Part shown: piece by piece, positions 17,939 through 27,104 of the stretch
Numbering within the stretch: the first letter of the stretch is position 1
Layout of the letters: the number at the start of each line of letters is the position of its first letter
DNA from: a bacterium
GTDB lineage: Bacteria; Zhuqueibacterota; Zhuqueibacteria; Zhuqueibacterales; Zhuqueibacteraceae
Assembly: GCA_023150945.1 (NCBI GenBank)
Contig: JAKLJX010000010.1
Location: 62,001 to 126,000, forward strand
DNA length: 64,000 nucleotides
Direction of reading: 5' to 3'
Position numbers and translations under genes: made by a program
Notes under the pieces: model-generated
The model's input: the letters and a program-made list of their open reading frames with translations, nothing else
The model's database searches: none
What the model was told of the DNA's origin: nothing

Positions 17939-19300
17939 ATGAATTCCAATCTTCGGTTTTCCCATCCGCACGGCAACGTGCTTTACCGCAAGCTGCGCTA
18001 TGAATTCCCAATGATGGTACGCGGCGAGGGCGTCTATCTCTATGATGCCGGCGGCAAACGTTATCTCGATGCTTCCGGCGGCGCGATTGTCGCCAACCTC
18101 GGCCATGGCAATCAAACTGTCGCCGAGGCCATCGGCCGGCAAGCAGCCCGATTGGGTTATGTCAGCGGCCTGCAATTCACCCATGAACCGGTGGAAGAGC
18201 TTGCCCGCGCCTTGTGCAGTGTTGCGCCCCCAGGATTGACCAAGGCGTTTTTTCTCTCCGGCGGCACGGAAGCCACCGAGGCCGCCATGAAGCTGGCCCG
18301 GCAGTACTGGATGGCCAGGGGCGTCACCACGAAGTATAAAATCATCAGCCGCCTGCCCAGCTATCACGGCAACACCTTCGGCTCGATGGGCGTAAGCGGC
18401 CGGCAAGCCTATCGCGTGCAGTTTCAGCACATGTACGTCGATCACCCCAAGATTCCGCCGCCCATTTGCTACCGCTGCGCTTGGGGCAAAATTTTTCCGC
18501 ACTGCGACTATGAATGCGCGTCCGAGTTGGAGTTGGTGATTCAACGCGAGGGGCCGGATACGGTCGCGGCATTTCTGGCGGAGCCGGTGCTGGGCACCAC
18601 CGGCAGCGGCATGGTGCCGCCGGCAGAATATTATCCGCGTGTGGTCGAGATTTGCCGCAAGTATAACCTGCTGTTCATCGCCGATGAAATCCTGTGCGGC
18701 ATGGGTCGCACCGGCGATTGGTTTGCGATCACGGCCACCGGCGTCACGCCCGACATCATGCTCGCCGGCAAAGGCCTTACCGGCGGTTATGTTCCGCTTT
18801 CCGCCATGCTGGCGCGCGGCGAGCTGGTCGAGGCGATCTACGCCAGCGGCAGTGATTTCCTGCACGCTCAGACTTTTGCTCATCATCCGGTGGCCTGCGC
18901 CGCTGCGCTGGCAACGATTCGCTATTTGCAGGAACATCAACTCGTCGAGCGCTGCCGCGAGATGGGCGTCGTTTTGCATGCGCGGCTGCAACGCCTGCGC
19001 GCTCATCCTTTGGTTGGTGATCTTCGCGGCCGAGGCTTGCTGGCGGGAATCGAGCTGGCCGCCGACAAGAGCACGCGCGCGCCCTTTGCTCGCAGCCTGA
19101 AGATCGTCGAGAAGATCGCCGCAGAAGCGCTCAATCGCGGCTTGATCATTTGGACCAACGCCGGCCACGTGGACGGCAGCAATGGCGACGGCATTCTACT
19201 CGCGCCGCCGTTCATCGTGAGTCAGGAACAGATCGAAACGATCGTGACGCTGCTGGAGCAGAGTCTGGATGCCGTGGCCGCGGCTTTACGTTCGCCATGA
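17939..19300 (+). CDS. Class III PLP-dependent aminotransferase
   Basis: 453 residues, fold-type I. It transfers an amino group, usually from an omega-amino acid or diamine, to an oxo acid in the cytoplasm. Visible signatures: FFLSGGTEATEAAMKLARQYW for cofactor phosphate binding, FIADEILCGMGRTG with the PLP-contacting Asp, and MLAGKGLTGGYVPLSAM with Lys278 as the Schiff-base lysine. A cysteine-rich insert, ICYRCAWGKIFPHCDYEC, marks a subgroup usually annotated only as aspartate aminotransferase family. The substrate cannot be assigned. The gene lies 73 bases after M42 and before a semialdehyde dehydrogenase; an aminotransferase plus semialdehyde dehydrogenase pair suggests breakdown of an omega-amino acid (inference). 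Confidence 0.88.
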   Translation: MNSNLRFSHPHGNVLYRKLRYEFPMMVRGEGVYLYDAGGKRYLDASGGAIVANLGHGNQTVAEAIGRQAARLGYVSGLQFTHEPVEELARALCSVAPPGLTKAFFLSGGTEATEAAMKLARQYWMARGVTTKYKIISRLPSYHGNTFGSMGVSGRQAYRVQFQHMYVDHPKIPPPICYRCAWGKIFPHCDYECASELELVIQREGPDTVAAFLAEPVLGTTGSGMVPPAEYYPRVVEICRKYNLLFIADEILCGMGRTGDWFAITATGVTPDIMLAGKGLTGGYVPLSAMLARGELVEAIYASGSDFLHAQTFAHHPVACAAALATIRYLQEHQLVERCREMGVVLHARLQRLRAHPLVGDLRGRGLLAGIELAADKSTRAPFARSLKIVEKIAAEALNRGLIIWTNAGHVDGSNGDGILLAPPFIVSQEQIETIVTLLEQSLDAVAAALRSP

Positions 19301-19307
19301 ATAGACA

Positions 19308-19334
19308 CTTGATAACGCCGCTCGCGTTGTTAAG
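19308..19334 (+). terminator. Hairpin after aminotransferase (weak call)
   Basis: CTTGATAACGC and GCGTTGTTAAG can pair over 11 positions as RNA (two G-U pairs) around loop CGCTC, eight bases after the stop. No T run follows, so termination is uncertain. Confidence 0.3.
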
Positions 19335-19523
19335 CCGCTTGGTCTTGTGGAGAGCAATTCTCCCGAGCGAGTGCTCCCGTATGAAAACTGTCTTGACGCA
19401 AAACTGCGCCAATTTTCCGGCGCAGCTTGCAACCGACAATGCGTCCGCCGCAGGTTGCAGCGCCTTGCCGGCGCCGGCGCGCAAACAAATCCCATGAAAT
19501 TCATTTGAGAGAGGAGAGTGGGC

Positions 19524-21095
19524 ATGGCAGCGAAGAAGCAGTTCAAAATCACCTACGCCACCCTGGGCGCGGACATGGACAAGTTTCATCGCGATTTTGA
19601 TCGCGCGCTCGCACAGGTGCGCCAGAAAATCGGCCAGACGCATCCACATGTGATCAACAACCAGCATGTGCCGGGCGCCGGCGAAACGTATGCCAGCTTC
19701 AGTCCGGTGGACACGCGCATGGCCTTGGCCTATTTCAAAGCTGCGACCAATGATGAAATCGATGCGGCCGTGACCGCGGCTCGAGAAGCTTTCCCCAAAT
19801 GGGCGGCCACCGATTACCGCAAGCGCGCGAAGATCCTGCAAAAGGCTGCCGGCCTGGTGCGCAAGAATCGCTTCGAGCTGGCCGCCATCATGTCGCTGGA
19901 GGTGGGCAAGAATCGTCTCGAATCCATGGGCGACGTTGAAGAATCAGCCGACCTGATGGATTATTATGCCAAGCAATTGCTCGATGCCAAAGGCTTCACG
20001 GTGCCGCTCGCCCGGCTGTCGCGTAAGGAAGACACGCGCTCGGTGCTGCGGCCTTATGGCGTGTGGGCCATGATCGCGCCCTTCAACTTTCCGCTGGCCC
20101 TGCCCTCGGGCATGAGCGCCGGCGCCATTCTCGCCGGCAACACGCTGGTGTTCAAGCCCTCGGTGGATACGCCGTGGACCACCAGCCGGCTGCAGGAAGT
20201 TTACGTGCAGGCCGGCATGCCGCCCGGCGTGGTGAATTTTCTCGCCGGCGACCGCCGCATGGGCGATGTCCTGATCCATCACCCGCAACTGGACGGCATC
20301 GTCTTCACCGGCTCCAAAGGCGTGGGGATGAAAATCTTCCGGGAATTCAGCCAGGACTTCATCAAGCCCGTGATTCTCGAAATGGGTGGGAAGAATCCCG
20401 CCCTCGTCATGCCGAGCGCGGATCTGGAGACCGCTGCCGAAGGCGTCATGCGTTCCGCCTTCGGATTGCAGGGCCAGAAATGCAGCGCTTGCTCGCGGGT
20501 TTATGTTCATCGCCAGGTGAAGGACAAATTCATCGATCTGTTGCTGCGCAAGACGGCAGCCCTGCGCATCGGCGACCCCGTCGAAAAGGACGTCTTCATG
20601 GGGCCGGTCATCAACCGCAAAGCTTATGACAAATTCCAGGCGGTGGTGGAGGAAGCGCGGCGCGACGGCACCGTCTTGACCGGCGGCAATATCCTGCGCG
20701 AGGGCGATTTTGCCAACGGCTATTTTGTTGCACCCACGATTGTCACCGGCCTGCCGGCCTCGCATCGTCTGGTGAAAGAGGAACTCTTCCTGCCGATCCT
20801 CATCGTGGACGTGGCTGATTCTCTGGAAGAAGCGGTTCGGCTCGGCAACAACGTCGAGTACGGTCTGACGGCCGGCATTTACACCAAACGCAAGCGCGAG
20901 TTGGATTACTTTTTCGATCACATCGAAGCGGGCGTCACTTATGCCAATCGCCGCAGCGGTGCGACCACCGGCGCCTGGCCTGGGGTGAATTCGTTCTGCG
21001 GCTGGAAAGGCTCGGGCAGCAGCGGCAAAGGCGGGTGCGGGCCTTATTACGTGCAGCAATTCATGCGCGAGCAAAGCCGGACGATCATGCAGTAG
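19524..21095 (+). CDS. Aldehyde dehydrogenase, L-glutamate gamma-semialdehyde dehydrogenase type
   Basis: 523 residues. This branch oxidises L-glutamate gamma-semialdehyde (from proline, ornithine or arginine) to glutamate with NAD+. The motifs APFNFPLALPSGM, FTGSKGVGM, ILEMGGKNPALV (general-base Glu) and GLQGQKCSACSRVYVH (catalytic Cys) are all present. The C-terminal ANRRSGATTGAWPGVNSFCGWKGSGSS is typical of P5C dehydrogenases. I start at ATG 19524 with GAGGAG seven bases upstream; GTG 19518 is an alternative. Its neighbours (aminotransferase before, CoA-transferase subunit after) make it part of an amino-acid catabolic run. A related semialdehyde substrate cannot be excluded. Confidence 0.87.
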   Translation: MAAKKQFKITYATLGADMDKFHRDFDRALAQVRQKIGQTHPHVINNQHVPGAGETYASFSPVDTRMALAYFKAATNDEIDAAVTAAREAFPKWAATDYRKRAKILQKAAGLVRKNRFELAAIMSLEVGKNRLESMGDVEESADLMDYYAKQLLDAKGFTVPLARLSRKEDTRSVLRPYGVWAMIAPFNFPLALPSGMSAGAILAGNTLVFKPSVDTPWTTSRLQEVYVQAGMPPGVVNFLAGDRRMGDVLIHHPQLDGIVFTGSKGVGMKIFREFSQDFIKPVILEMGGKNPALVMPSADLETAAEGVMRSAFGLQGQKCSACSRVYVHRQVKDKFIDLLLRKTAALRIGDPVEKDVFMGPVINRKAYDKFQAVVEEARRDGTVLTGGNILREGDFANGYFVAPTIVTGLPASHRLVKEELFLPILIVDVADSLEEAVRLGNNVEYGLTAGIYTKRKRELDYFFDHIEAGVTYANRRSGATTGAWPGVNSFCGWKGSGSSGKGGCGPYYVQQFMREQSRTIMQ

Positions 21096-21242
21096 CTCGC
21101 GGCTGCCGCCTGCGGGAATTTTCATGCCTCACAATCGGCCGCGTGGTTGCTGGTTGCCTGCCGGTCATCGGCAAGGCGGCGGCAATCGGCAACGCGCGGC
21201 TGGCGGTCGATTTTCTCTTCACGCTTGGAAAGCGCATTCGCT

Positions 21243-22163
21243 ATGACCACATCCACTTCCAAAGTCATGACCATGGCCGAGGCCATTCGGCAGAACGTCC
21301 GCCCCGGCGATACCATCACCATCGAAGGCTTCACCCATTTGATTTGTTTTGCCGCCGGCCACGAGATCATCCGGCAGGGACTCACCGATTTGACGGTTTG
21401 CCGATTGACGCCGGATTTGATCTACGATCAAATGATCGCGGCCGGCTGCGTCAAGAAAATGATCTTCTCCTGGGCGGGTAATCCCGGCGTCGGGCCGTTG
21501 CATGCCTTGCGCCGCGCCGTGGAAAAGGGCAGACCCCAACCCCTCGCGCTGGAAGAGTATTCGCACTTCGGCATGGCGCAGCGATTGGCCGCCGGTGCCT
21601 CTCATCTTCCTTTCCTGCCGCTGCGCAGTTACAAGGGAACGGATTTGCCCAAGGTCAATCCCCTGATCCGCACCGTGACGTGTCCTTACACCGGCGAGGA
21701 GCTTTATGTCGTGCCTGCGCTCAATCCCGATGTCGCCATCGTGCATGCGCAGCGCGCCGATGCCGAGGGCAACGCGCAAATCTGGGGTTTGTATGGTGTC
21801 CAAAAAGAAGCGGCTTTTGCCTCGCGCCGCGTGATCGTGGTGGTGGAGGAGCTGGTCGATGAAAGCATCATTCGCCGCGATCCCAACCGCACCGCGATCC
21901 CCGGCATGATTGTGTCGGCGGTGGTGGTCGAGCCGTACGGCGCGCACCCCAGTTTTGCCCAGGGCTATTACGATCGCGACAATGATTTCTATTTGGCGTG
22001 GGAGCAAATCTCGAAGGAGGAAGCGCGGCTGGCGGATTATCTGAAGGAATGGATCTATGATTTGCCCGATCGTGCTGCATACTGGCAGAAGCTCGGTCCG
22101 GAAGTGCATGCGCGGCTGGACGTGCGGCAACGCCTGAGCGGGGAAGTCAACTACGGCTTTTAG
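21243..22163 (+). CDS. CoA-transferase family I alpha subunit, glutaconate CoA-transferase-like
   Basis: 306 residues. Alpha subunits of this family bind CoA and act with a beta subunit carrying the catalytic glutamate. Visible motifs are RPGDTITIEGFTH near the N-terminus, MIFSWAGNPGVGPLHALRRAVE, PYTGEELYVVPALNPDVAIVHAQRAD and ASRRVIVVVEELVDESII. These match GctA-like proteins more than succinyl-CoA:3-ketoacid transferase. No beta subunit gene lies next to it or anywhere in the window, which is odd. ATG 21243 is chosen from protein conservation; the ribosome site is weak. An alternative ATG is at 21267. The substrate could be a dicarboxylic acid from amino-acid breakdown (inference). Confidence 0.8.
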   Translation: MTTSTSKVMTMAEAIRQNVRPGDTITIEGFTHLICFAAGHEIIRQGLTDLTVCRLTPDLIYDQMIAAGCVKKMIFSWAGNPGVGPLHALRRAVEKGRPQPLALEEYSHFGMAQRLAAGASHLPFLPLRSYKGTDLPKVNPLIRTVTCPYTGEELYVVPALNPDVAIVHAQRADAEGNAQIWGLYGVQKEAAFASRRVIVVVEELVDESIIRRDPNRTAIPGMIVSAVVVEPYGAHPSFAQGYYDRDNDFYLAWEQISKEEARLADYLKEWIYDLPDRAAYWQKLGPEVHARLDVRQRLSGEVNYGF

Positions 22164-22317
22164 AACCGGGAAGAACAGCCCGGGAGTCCTGTGCTGTCGA
22201 ACCCACCGATTGCAGCCACCCAACCGGAATCACGAGAGTGCGGGATTTTCGGAAGTGGCATGAAACCCGCATAAACACAGGCCGAAATGGCATTCATCGA
22301 ACGAGTCTCTGCCCGAG

Positions 22318-22812
22318 GTGCATGTGAACGTTGACCGTCATCTGCATGTTTTGAAAACGGCGATGCGCCTGCCGTTGCCCGTTGCCAGCGTGTTTCCCTT
22401 TTTCGCGGAGGCCGCCAATCTCGGTCGCATCACCCCGCCGGAGATGCACTTCCACATTCTCACGCCCCAGCCCATTGTCATGCAAGCAGGCACGATCATT
22501 GATTATCGCATCCGGCTGTTCGGCATTCCCATGCGCTGGCAATCGCTGATCTCGGAATGGCATCCGCCGCACGTTTTTATCGATGAGCAACTGCGCGGCC
22601 CGTACGCGGTGTGGATTCACACGCATCGCTTCCGCGAGCAGGCCGGGGAGACCATCATCGCAGACGAGGTGCAGTACCGCCTGCCGTTGGCGCCCTTCGG
22701 CGAAGTGGCGCTGCCGCTGGTGAAGCGGCAGCTTGCCAGAATTTTTCAGTATCGCCAGCAGGTCGTGGAGCGGATTCTGATGGCCGGGGCTGCGCAGCCC
22801 GCGCAGCACTAA
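22318..22812 (+). CDS. SRPBCC-superfamily ligand-binding protein
   Basis: About 164 residues with a START/SRPBCC-like pattern: [30 protein letters not shown] at the N-terminus, a long beta-sheet section ([44 protein letters not shown]) and a long C-terminal helix. Such proteins bind hydrophobic ligands; sequences of this type are often annotated as SRPBCC family or fused to sugar epimerases. The start is a GTG, at 22318 or 22324; the ribosome site is poor. The stop overlaps the stop of the convergent PAP2 gene. No specific function can be given. Confidence 0.72.
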   Translation: MHVNVDRHLHVLKTAMRLPLPVASVFPFFAEAANLGRITPPEMHFHILTPQPIVMQAGTIIDYRIRLFGIPMRWQSLISEWHPPHVFIDEQLRGPYAVWIHTHRFREQAGETIIADEVQYRLPLAPFGEVALPLVKRQLARIFQYRQQVVERILMAGAAQPAQH

Positions 22813-23780
22813 CCTTCGGCTATCGGCGCAAGGCGCTTGGCAGAATTCGTGTGCTGCCGAGACAGGGGATCCTCGCCGCGGCGCTTGAGAATGGCCAAAC
22901 CCGCGGCATAGGCGGCAAACGCCAGCAGAATGCCCACCAGCGGATCAAGCGCATGATGATAGCCCAGATAAACCGTGGCCGCGGCAACGCCGAGCGCCAG
23001 CGGCAGCAGGACGTAACTCACGCGGCGGTTGAAGCGCCAGGTGGTGAGCGCCCAGGCCATCGCGCCGGAGACATGCGTGGAAGGAAAACAGCCGCCGGCA
23101 ATCGCGCCTTGCGACTGCAAATGTTGCGTGATCGGTCCGAAGAAGTAGCCGGTGTACTCCGTGGTGCGCAGGGCATTGAGGGAATCGATCATGCGCGGGC
23201 AAAGAGAAGGGAAGGCATAGAACAGCACAAAGTTGGCGCAATAGGTCAAGGTCACGATCGCAAAGGCCGCCATCGTTTCCGCCCATTTACCGCGCAGGAA
23301 AAGCGGCAGCGTGGCCAGCGGCAGAAACAGGTAGTACGAGACATAAAACACATTCATCAGCTCGTCCAGCCAGGGACGGTAGAACTGTTGCGCCCAAATC
23401 GTGGGGTGTACGCCGAACAGCAGCTTGTCGAGCTGCACCAGCGGATCCATGGCCCAATAGTTTCCCGTGAACATGCGATTCATGTGATTCATCTCGAAGT
23501 AGCCATAGAACATCACCACCAGGGGGTAGAACGTGCGCAAAAACCAGAGCGCGGGCCGGCGCGGATGTTTTTCACCGGCGCGAATGATCTCCAGAAAGAG
23601 CGCCGCCAGCACGAGATGAATGGCAACATCTTGCGGCCAGTTGGGAACATGATGATGGAAGAAGGGGAGCAACACAGCCAGGAGGGCGAGATAGCCAATT
23701 GCCAGCACATCCATGAGCCGAAAGTGGAGGCCGCCGTAGCGCTGCCGCCACCAACGCCTGAGCGAGGTCATAACGGACAC
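22809..23780 (-). CDS. PAP2-superfamily membrane enzyme, Aur1/Ipt1-like
   Basis: 323 residues with about six membrane segments. PAP2 enzymes remove or transfer lipid-linked phosphate groups through a phospho-histidine. Here the C2 motif is PSTH (233-236) and the C3 motif is YHHALD, with His275 as nucleophile and Asp279. The Ser-Arg that opens C3 in ordinary phosphatases is replaced by Ala-Thr, as in inositol-phosphotransferase (Aur1/Ipt1)-type members. A lipid phosphotransferase or head-group remodelling role is therefore more likely than simple phosphatase activity (inference). The start is GTG at 23780, decided by AAGGAG five bases upstream. A divergent promoter region is shared with the kynurenine cluster. 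Confidence 0.85.
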   Translation of the reverse strand: MSVMTSLRRWWRQRYGGLHFRLMDVLAIGYLALLAVLLPFFHHHVPNWPQDVAIHLVLAALFLEIIRAGEKHPRRPALWFLRTFYPLVVMFYGYFEMNHMNRMFTGNYWAMDPLVQLDKLLFGVHPTIWAQQFYRPWLDELMNVFYVSYYLFLPLATLPLFLRGKWAETMAAFAIVTLTYCANFVLFYAFPSLCPRMIDSLNALRTTEYTGYFFGPITQHLQSQGAIAGGCFPSTHVSGAMAWALTTWRFNRRVSYVLLPLALGVAAATVYLGYHHALDPLVGILLAFAAYAAGLAILKRRGEDPLSRQHTNSAKRLAPIAEG

Positions 23781-23812
23781 GTTGTCTCCTTGAGCAAGTA
23801 ATTTGACGCGGC

Positions 23813-23841
23813 AATATAGCGAATCGCCCGCTCACTTTCAA
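23813..23841 (-). promoter_or_regulatory. Sigma70-like promoter for PAP2 gene
   Basis: On the minus strand TTGAAA (23841-23836), a 17-base spacer and TATATT (23818-23813), about 33 bases before the GTG start. Confidence 0.6.
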
Positions 23842-23849
23842 ATCGAAGC

Positions 23850-23877
23850 TTGACTTTGGAAACGATTTCTTTATCTT
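23850..23877 (+). promoter_or_regulatory. Candidate promoter of the kynurenine cluster
   Basis: TTGACT (23850-23855), a 16-base spacer and TATCTT (23872-23877), about 50 bases before the dioxygenase ATG and back-to-back with the PAP2 promoter. No operator symmetry was noticed. Confidence 0.5.
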
Positions 23878-23926
23878 CTGCCCATTCGAACGGCATCCAC
23901 AACCAACTTCCTGCCATTTGAGGGAC

Positions 23927-25033
23927 ATGGCTGAGAATCCCAAGCCCGTCTACTATTCCGATTACTTGCAACTCGACCGGTTGCTCACCAGCCAGTCACC
24001 CAAAAGCGTCGAGTCCGGCGCGCCGGCGCATGATGAGATGCTGTTCATCATCGTGCATCAAGTCTTTGAGCTGTGGTTCAAGCAAATCCTGCACGAGCTG
24101 GATGCCGTGCTCACCCAGTTCAGAAACGAGTACGTCGATGAACGGCAGATCGGCGTGGTCACCTCGCGGCTGTTGCGCATCACCGAAATCCAGAAACTCA
24201 TCAATGATCAGTTCCGCGTGCTCGAAACCATGACGCCGCTGGATTTCCTGGAGTTTCGCGGTAAATTGGCGCCGGCCTCGGGTTTTCAAAGCGTGCAGTT
24301 TCGTCTCATTGAAAACAAGCTCGGCTTGCCGCCGCAGCGCCGCATGCAGTTCGACAAAGAGGCCTACACCTCGCATGTCTCGCCCGAGCATCGCGAGCTC
24401 ATTCTCGCCGCTGAAGCCGAGCCTGCCCTGGTGCTGCTCGTCGAGCGCTGGCTGGAACGGACGCCCTTCCTCGACTTCAACGGATTCAACTTCTGGGCCG
24501 CTTATCGCCAGGCCGTCGAGCGCATGTTGCAGCACGATCGCGAAAACATCCAAAACAATCCCCACCTCTCTGCCGCGGAGAAAGCGAAACAGCTTGAAAG
24601 TTTGACGGCCAACGTTGAAAGTTTCAACGCGCTGTTCGATGAGACCATGCACCGCCAGCTCATGGCCAAAGGCAAACGCCAGTTTTCCTACCAGGCGACC
24701 CAGGCGGTGCTGCTGATTCAACTCTACCGCGATGAGCCGATCTTGCATTTACCCTTTCGCCTGCTCACCGCGCTGGTGGAAATCGATGAGCTGTTCACCA
24801 CCTGGCGCTACCAGCATGCGCTGATGGTGCATCGCATGATTGGCACCAAGATCGGCACCGGCGGTTCCGCGGGCTATCACTACTTGAAGGCGACGGTGGA
24901 CAAGCACAAGCTCTTCCCTGATTTGTTCGACTTGTCCACGTTTCTGATTCCCCGCTCTGAACTGCCGGAGTTGCCCGAAGAAATCCGCAGGAATTTGGGA
25001 TTCTATTACTCCGCCCACTCGCAGTTGCCGTGA
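23927..25033 (+). CDS. kynA: Tryptophan 2,3-dioxygenase
   Basis: 368 residues. This heme enzyme opens the indole ring of L-tryptophan to N-formylkynurenine, the entry step of the cluster. HDEMLFIIVHQVFELWFKQ contains the distal histidine. FQSVQFR contains the substrate-carboxylate arginine. WRYQHALMVHRMIG contains the proximal heme ligand, His297 by my count, matching the ligand His in human TDO. GTGGSAGYHYL carries the ammonium-binding threonine. At this length, with the long C-terminal part, it resembles animal TDO more than the short bacterial form. Start: ATG 23927, with GAGG very close upstream; TTG 23918 is the alternative. Confidence 0.95.
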   Translation: MAENPKPVYYSDYLQLDRLLTSQSPKSVESGAPAHDEMLFIIVHQVFELWFKQILHELDAVLTQFRNEYVDERQIGVVTSRLLRITEIQKLINDQFRVLETMTPLDFLEFRGKLAPASGFQSVQFRLIENKLGLPPQRRMQFDKEAYTSHVSPEHRELILAAEAEPALVLLVERWLERTPFLDFNGFNFWAAYRQAVERMLQHDRENIQNNPHLSAAEKAKQLESLTANVESFNALFDETMHRQLMAKGKRQFSYQATQAVLLIQLYRDEPILHLPFRLLTALVEIDELFTTWRYQHALMVHRMIGTKIGTGGSAGYHYLKATVDKHKLFPDLFDLSTFLIPRSELPELPEEIRRNLGFYYSAHSQLP

Positions 25034-25132
25034 CGAGCAGCTCCATCGCCGCGATCGTTCTGCCCGCGTTCAGTCAGGGCTTGGGCGGCGCGCCAGATGC
25101 TTCACAAGATTTTTCCGCAAACACTGCGTGGC

Positions 25133-26587
25133 ATGGAAGAAATCAAAAACTACATCAACGGGGAATTGCTGCCAGCCGTGAGCGGCCGCCGGCTCGACAA
25201 CTTCGCTCCGGCAACCGGTGAAGTCTATTCCCACCTGCCGGATTCCGGAGAGCAGGAGGTTGCGGCGGCGATTGTCGCTGCGCAAACCGTCTTTCCGCAA
25301 TGGTCGAGCCTGGCGGCGGAAGAGCGCAGCCGCTGCTTGTTCCGCCTCGCTGATCTGATCGAACAGCGCGTCGAGGAACTGGCGCTGGCGGAGTCCATCG
25401 ATACCGGCAAGCCCGTTGCATTGGCACGAGCTGTCGACATTCCGCGCGCGGTGAGCAACTTTCGTTTCTTTGCAGCGGCGGCCACGCAATTTGCCAGTGA
25501 GAGTCACGCCACCGGCGTGCAAGCGATCAACTACACCTTGCGCCAACCGGTGGGCCTTGCCGGCTGCATCTCGCCGTGGAATTTGCCGCTTTACCTGTTC
25601 ACGTGGAAAATCGCGCCTGCGCTGGCCGCGGGCAATTGTGTCGTGGGCAAGCCTTCGGAGCTTGCGCCCATGACGGCCTATCGGTTGGCCGAGATTTGCC
25701 GCGCGGCGGAATTGCCGCCGGGCGTGTTGAACATCATTCACGGCACGGGCGAGCGCGCCGGCGCCGCGCTTGTCGCTGCACCGCAAATTCCCGCGATTTC
25801 CTTTACCGGCGGCACCAAAACCGGCGCCGCGATCGCGGCGGTGGCGGCGCCCCGGTTCAAGAAACTCTCGCTGGAGCTGGGCGGCAAGAATCCCGTGCTG
25901 ATCTTCGCTGATTGCGATTATCCCGCCATGTTGCGCACCACACTGCATTCGTCTTTTTCCAATCAGGGCGAGATTTGTTTGTGCGGGGCGCGGTTGCTGG
26001 TGGAGGCTGCGCTCTACGACCAGTTCCAGAAAGATTTTGTCGCGGCTGCCGGCGCATTGCGGGTGGGCGATCCACTGCTGGCGGAATCACACCTCGGCGC
26101 CGTGATTTCGCGCCAGCACCTGGAGAAAATTCTCTCCTACGTTGATCTCGCGCGGCGAGAGGGCGGCCGCGTGTTGTGCGGCGGCCATTCCGTGAAAGTG
26201 GCAGGGCGATGCGCGCACGGTTGGTTCATGGCGCCGACGGTCATCGCAGACCTGCCGCCGGCGTGCCGCACGAATCAGGAGGAAATCTTCGGACCGGTGG
26301 TGAGCTTGGCGCCGTTCGAATCGGAGGAGGAAGCGCGGCAGCTCGCCAACAATGTGCCCTACGGCTTGGCCGCGGTCGTTTGGACCGAGAATTTGACGCG
26401 CGCGCATCGTCTGGCGCACGGCCTGCAAGCGGGAATTGTGTGGATCAATTGCTGGATGCTGCGCGATTTGCGCACGCCCTTTGGCGGCATGAAAAATTCG
26501 GGGGTGGGCCGCGAAGGCGGCTGGGAGGCGCTGCGCTTTTTCACTGAACCCAAAAACATCTGCGTGAAATTGCGTGAATCGCCCTAG
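25133..26587 (+). CDS. nbaE: 2-Aminomuconic 6-semialdehyde dehydrogenase (ALDH8/NbaE-like)
   Basis: 484 residues. It oxidises 2-aminomuconate semialdehyde to 2-aminomuconate with NAD+, after ACMS decarboxylase. Active-site motifs: CISPWNLPLYLFTWKIAPAL with the catalytic Asn, SFTGGTKTG, LELGGKNPVLIF with the general-base Glu, and SNQGEICLCGARLLVE with the nucleophilic Cys. The end FGGMKNSGVGREGGWEALRFFTEPKNICVK is typical of this branch. ALDH sequences alone cannot fix the substrate; the call rests on the neighbours ACMSD, deaminase and 3-HAO. ATG 25133 starts at the conserved KNYINGE; an upstream ATG at 25097 would add 12 residues. Confidence 0.88.
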   Translation: MEEIKNYINGELLPAVSGRRLDNFAPATGEVYSHLPDSGEQEVAAAIVAAQTVFPQWSSLAAEERSRCLFRLADLIEQRVEELALAESIDTGKPVALARAVDIPRAVSNFRFFAAAATQFASESHATGVQAINYTLRQPVGLAGCISPWNLPLYLFTWKIAPALAAGNCVVGKPSELAPMTAYRLAEICRAAELPPGVLNIIHGTGERAGAALVAAPQIPAISFTGGTKTGAAIAAVAAPRFKKLSLELGGKNPVLIFADCDYPAMLRTTLHSSFSNQGEICLCGARLLVEAALYDQFQKDFVAAAGALRVGDPLLAESHLGAVISRQHLEKILSYVDLARREGGRVLCGGHSVKVAGRCAHGWFMAPTVIADLPPACRTNQEEIFGPVVSLAPFESEEEARQLANNVPYGLAAVVWTENLTRAHRLAHGLQAGIVWINCWMLRDLRTPFGGMKNSGVGREGGWEALRFFTEPKNICVKLRESP

Positions 26588-26606
26588 TCAGGGAATTTTC
26601 CGAACC

Positions 26607-27023
26607 ATGACTGACGCCATTATTTCGTCGCGCGCGCCCGCGCCGGTTGGTCCGTATCCCCACGCCCGCCGTGCCGGCCAGTTGCTGTTTCTCTCCGGCA
26701 TCGGGCCGCGCCAGGCCGGCAGCTCGGAGATTCCCGGCGTCGAGCTGGATGAACGCGGTGAAGTCGTCTCCTACGATTTCGCGCTGCAATGCCACGCCGT
26801 CTTCCGCAACATCAAAGCCGTTCTCGCAGAGGCGGGCACGAGCTGGAATCGGATCGTCGACGTCACGGTGTTCCTGACCGATATGAAGAAAGACTTCGCG
26901 ACTTTCAACCGCATCTATGCCGAGTATTTCACTGAGCACCAGCCTTGCCGCACCACGGTCGAAGTCAATCGCCTGCCCACGCCGATTGCCATTGAATTGA
27001 AAGTGATTGCCACGATTGAGTGA
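26607..27023 (+). CDS. nbaF: RidA-family 2-aminomuconate deaminase
   Basis: 138 residues of the Rid/YjgF fold, a trimer with active sites between subunits. In the nba-type pathway the RidA-like member hydrolyses 2-aminomuconate to 4-oxalocrotonate and ammonia. Visible features are APAPVGPYPHARRAGQLLFLSGIGP at the N-terminus, the central FRNIKAVLAEAGTSWNRIVDVTVFLTDM and CRTTVEVNRLPTPIAIEL, which holds the conserved arginine of active Rid proteins. It lies 19 bases after the dehydrogenase, so co-transcription is very likely. A generic enamine/imine deaminase role remains possible; context favours the pathway role. Confidence 0.88.
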   Translation: MTDAIISSRAPAPVGPYPHARRAGQLLFLSGIGPRQAGSSEIPGVELDERGEVVSYDFALQCHAVFRNIKAVLAEAGTSWNRIVDVTVFLTDMKKDFATFNRIYAEYFTEHQPCRTTVEVNRLPTPIAIELKVIATIE

Positions 27024-27104
27024 AGCGGGCGCCGCCCGGCAGGGAGGAAGGTGCCGTCGCAAACCAGAGCAGCAGTCGTGAACCCCAATCACCGGGAGGG
27101 TGCC

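Noticed and set aside
19297-19497. Possible 67-codon ORF after the aminotransferase
   Set aside because: No recognisable features; the stretch contains a hairpin and looks non-coding.
22611-23801. Plus-strand frame of about 396 codons
   Set aside because: Antisense to the PAP2 gene, whose membrane segments and PSTH/HHALD motifs are clear.
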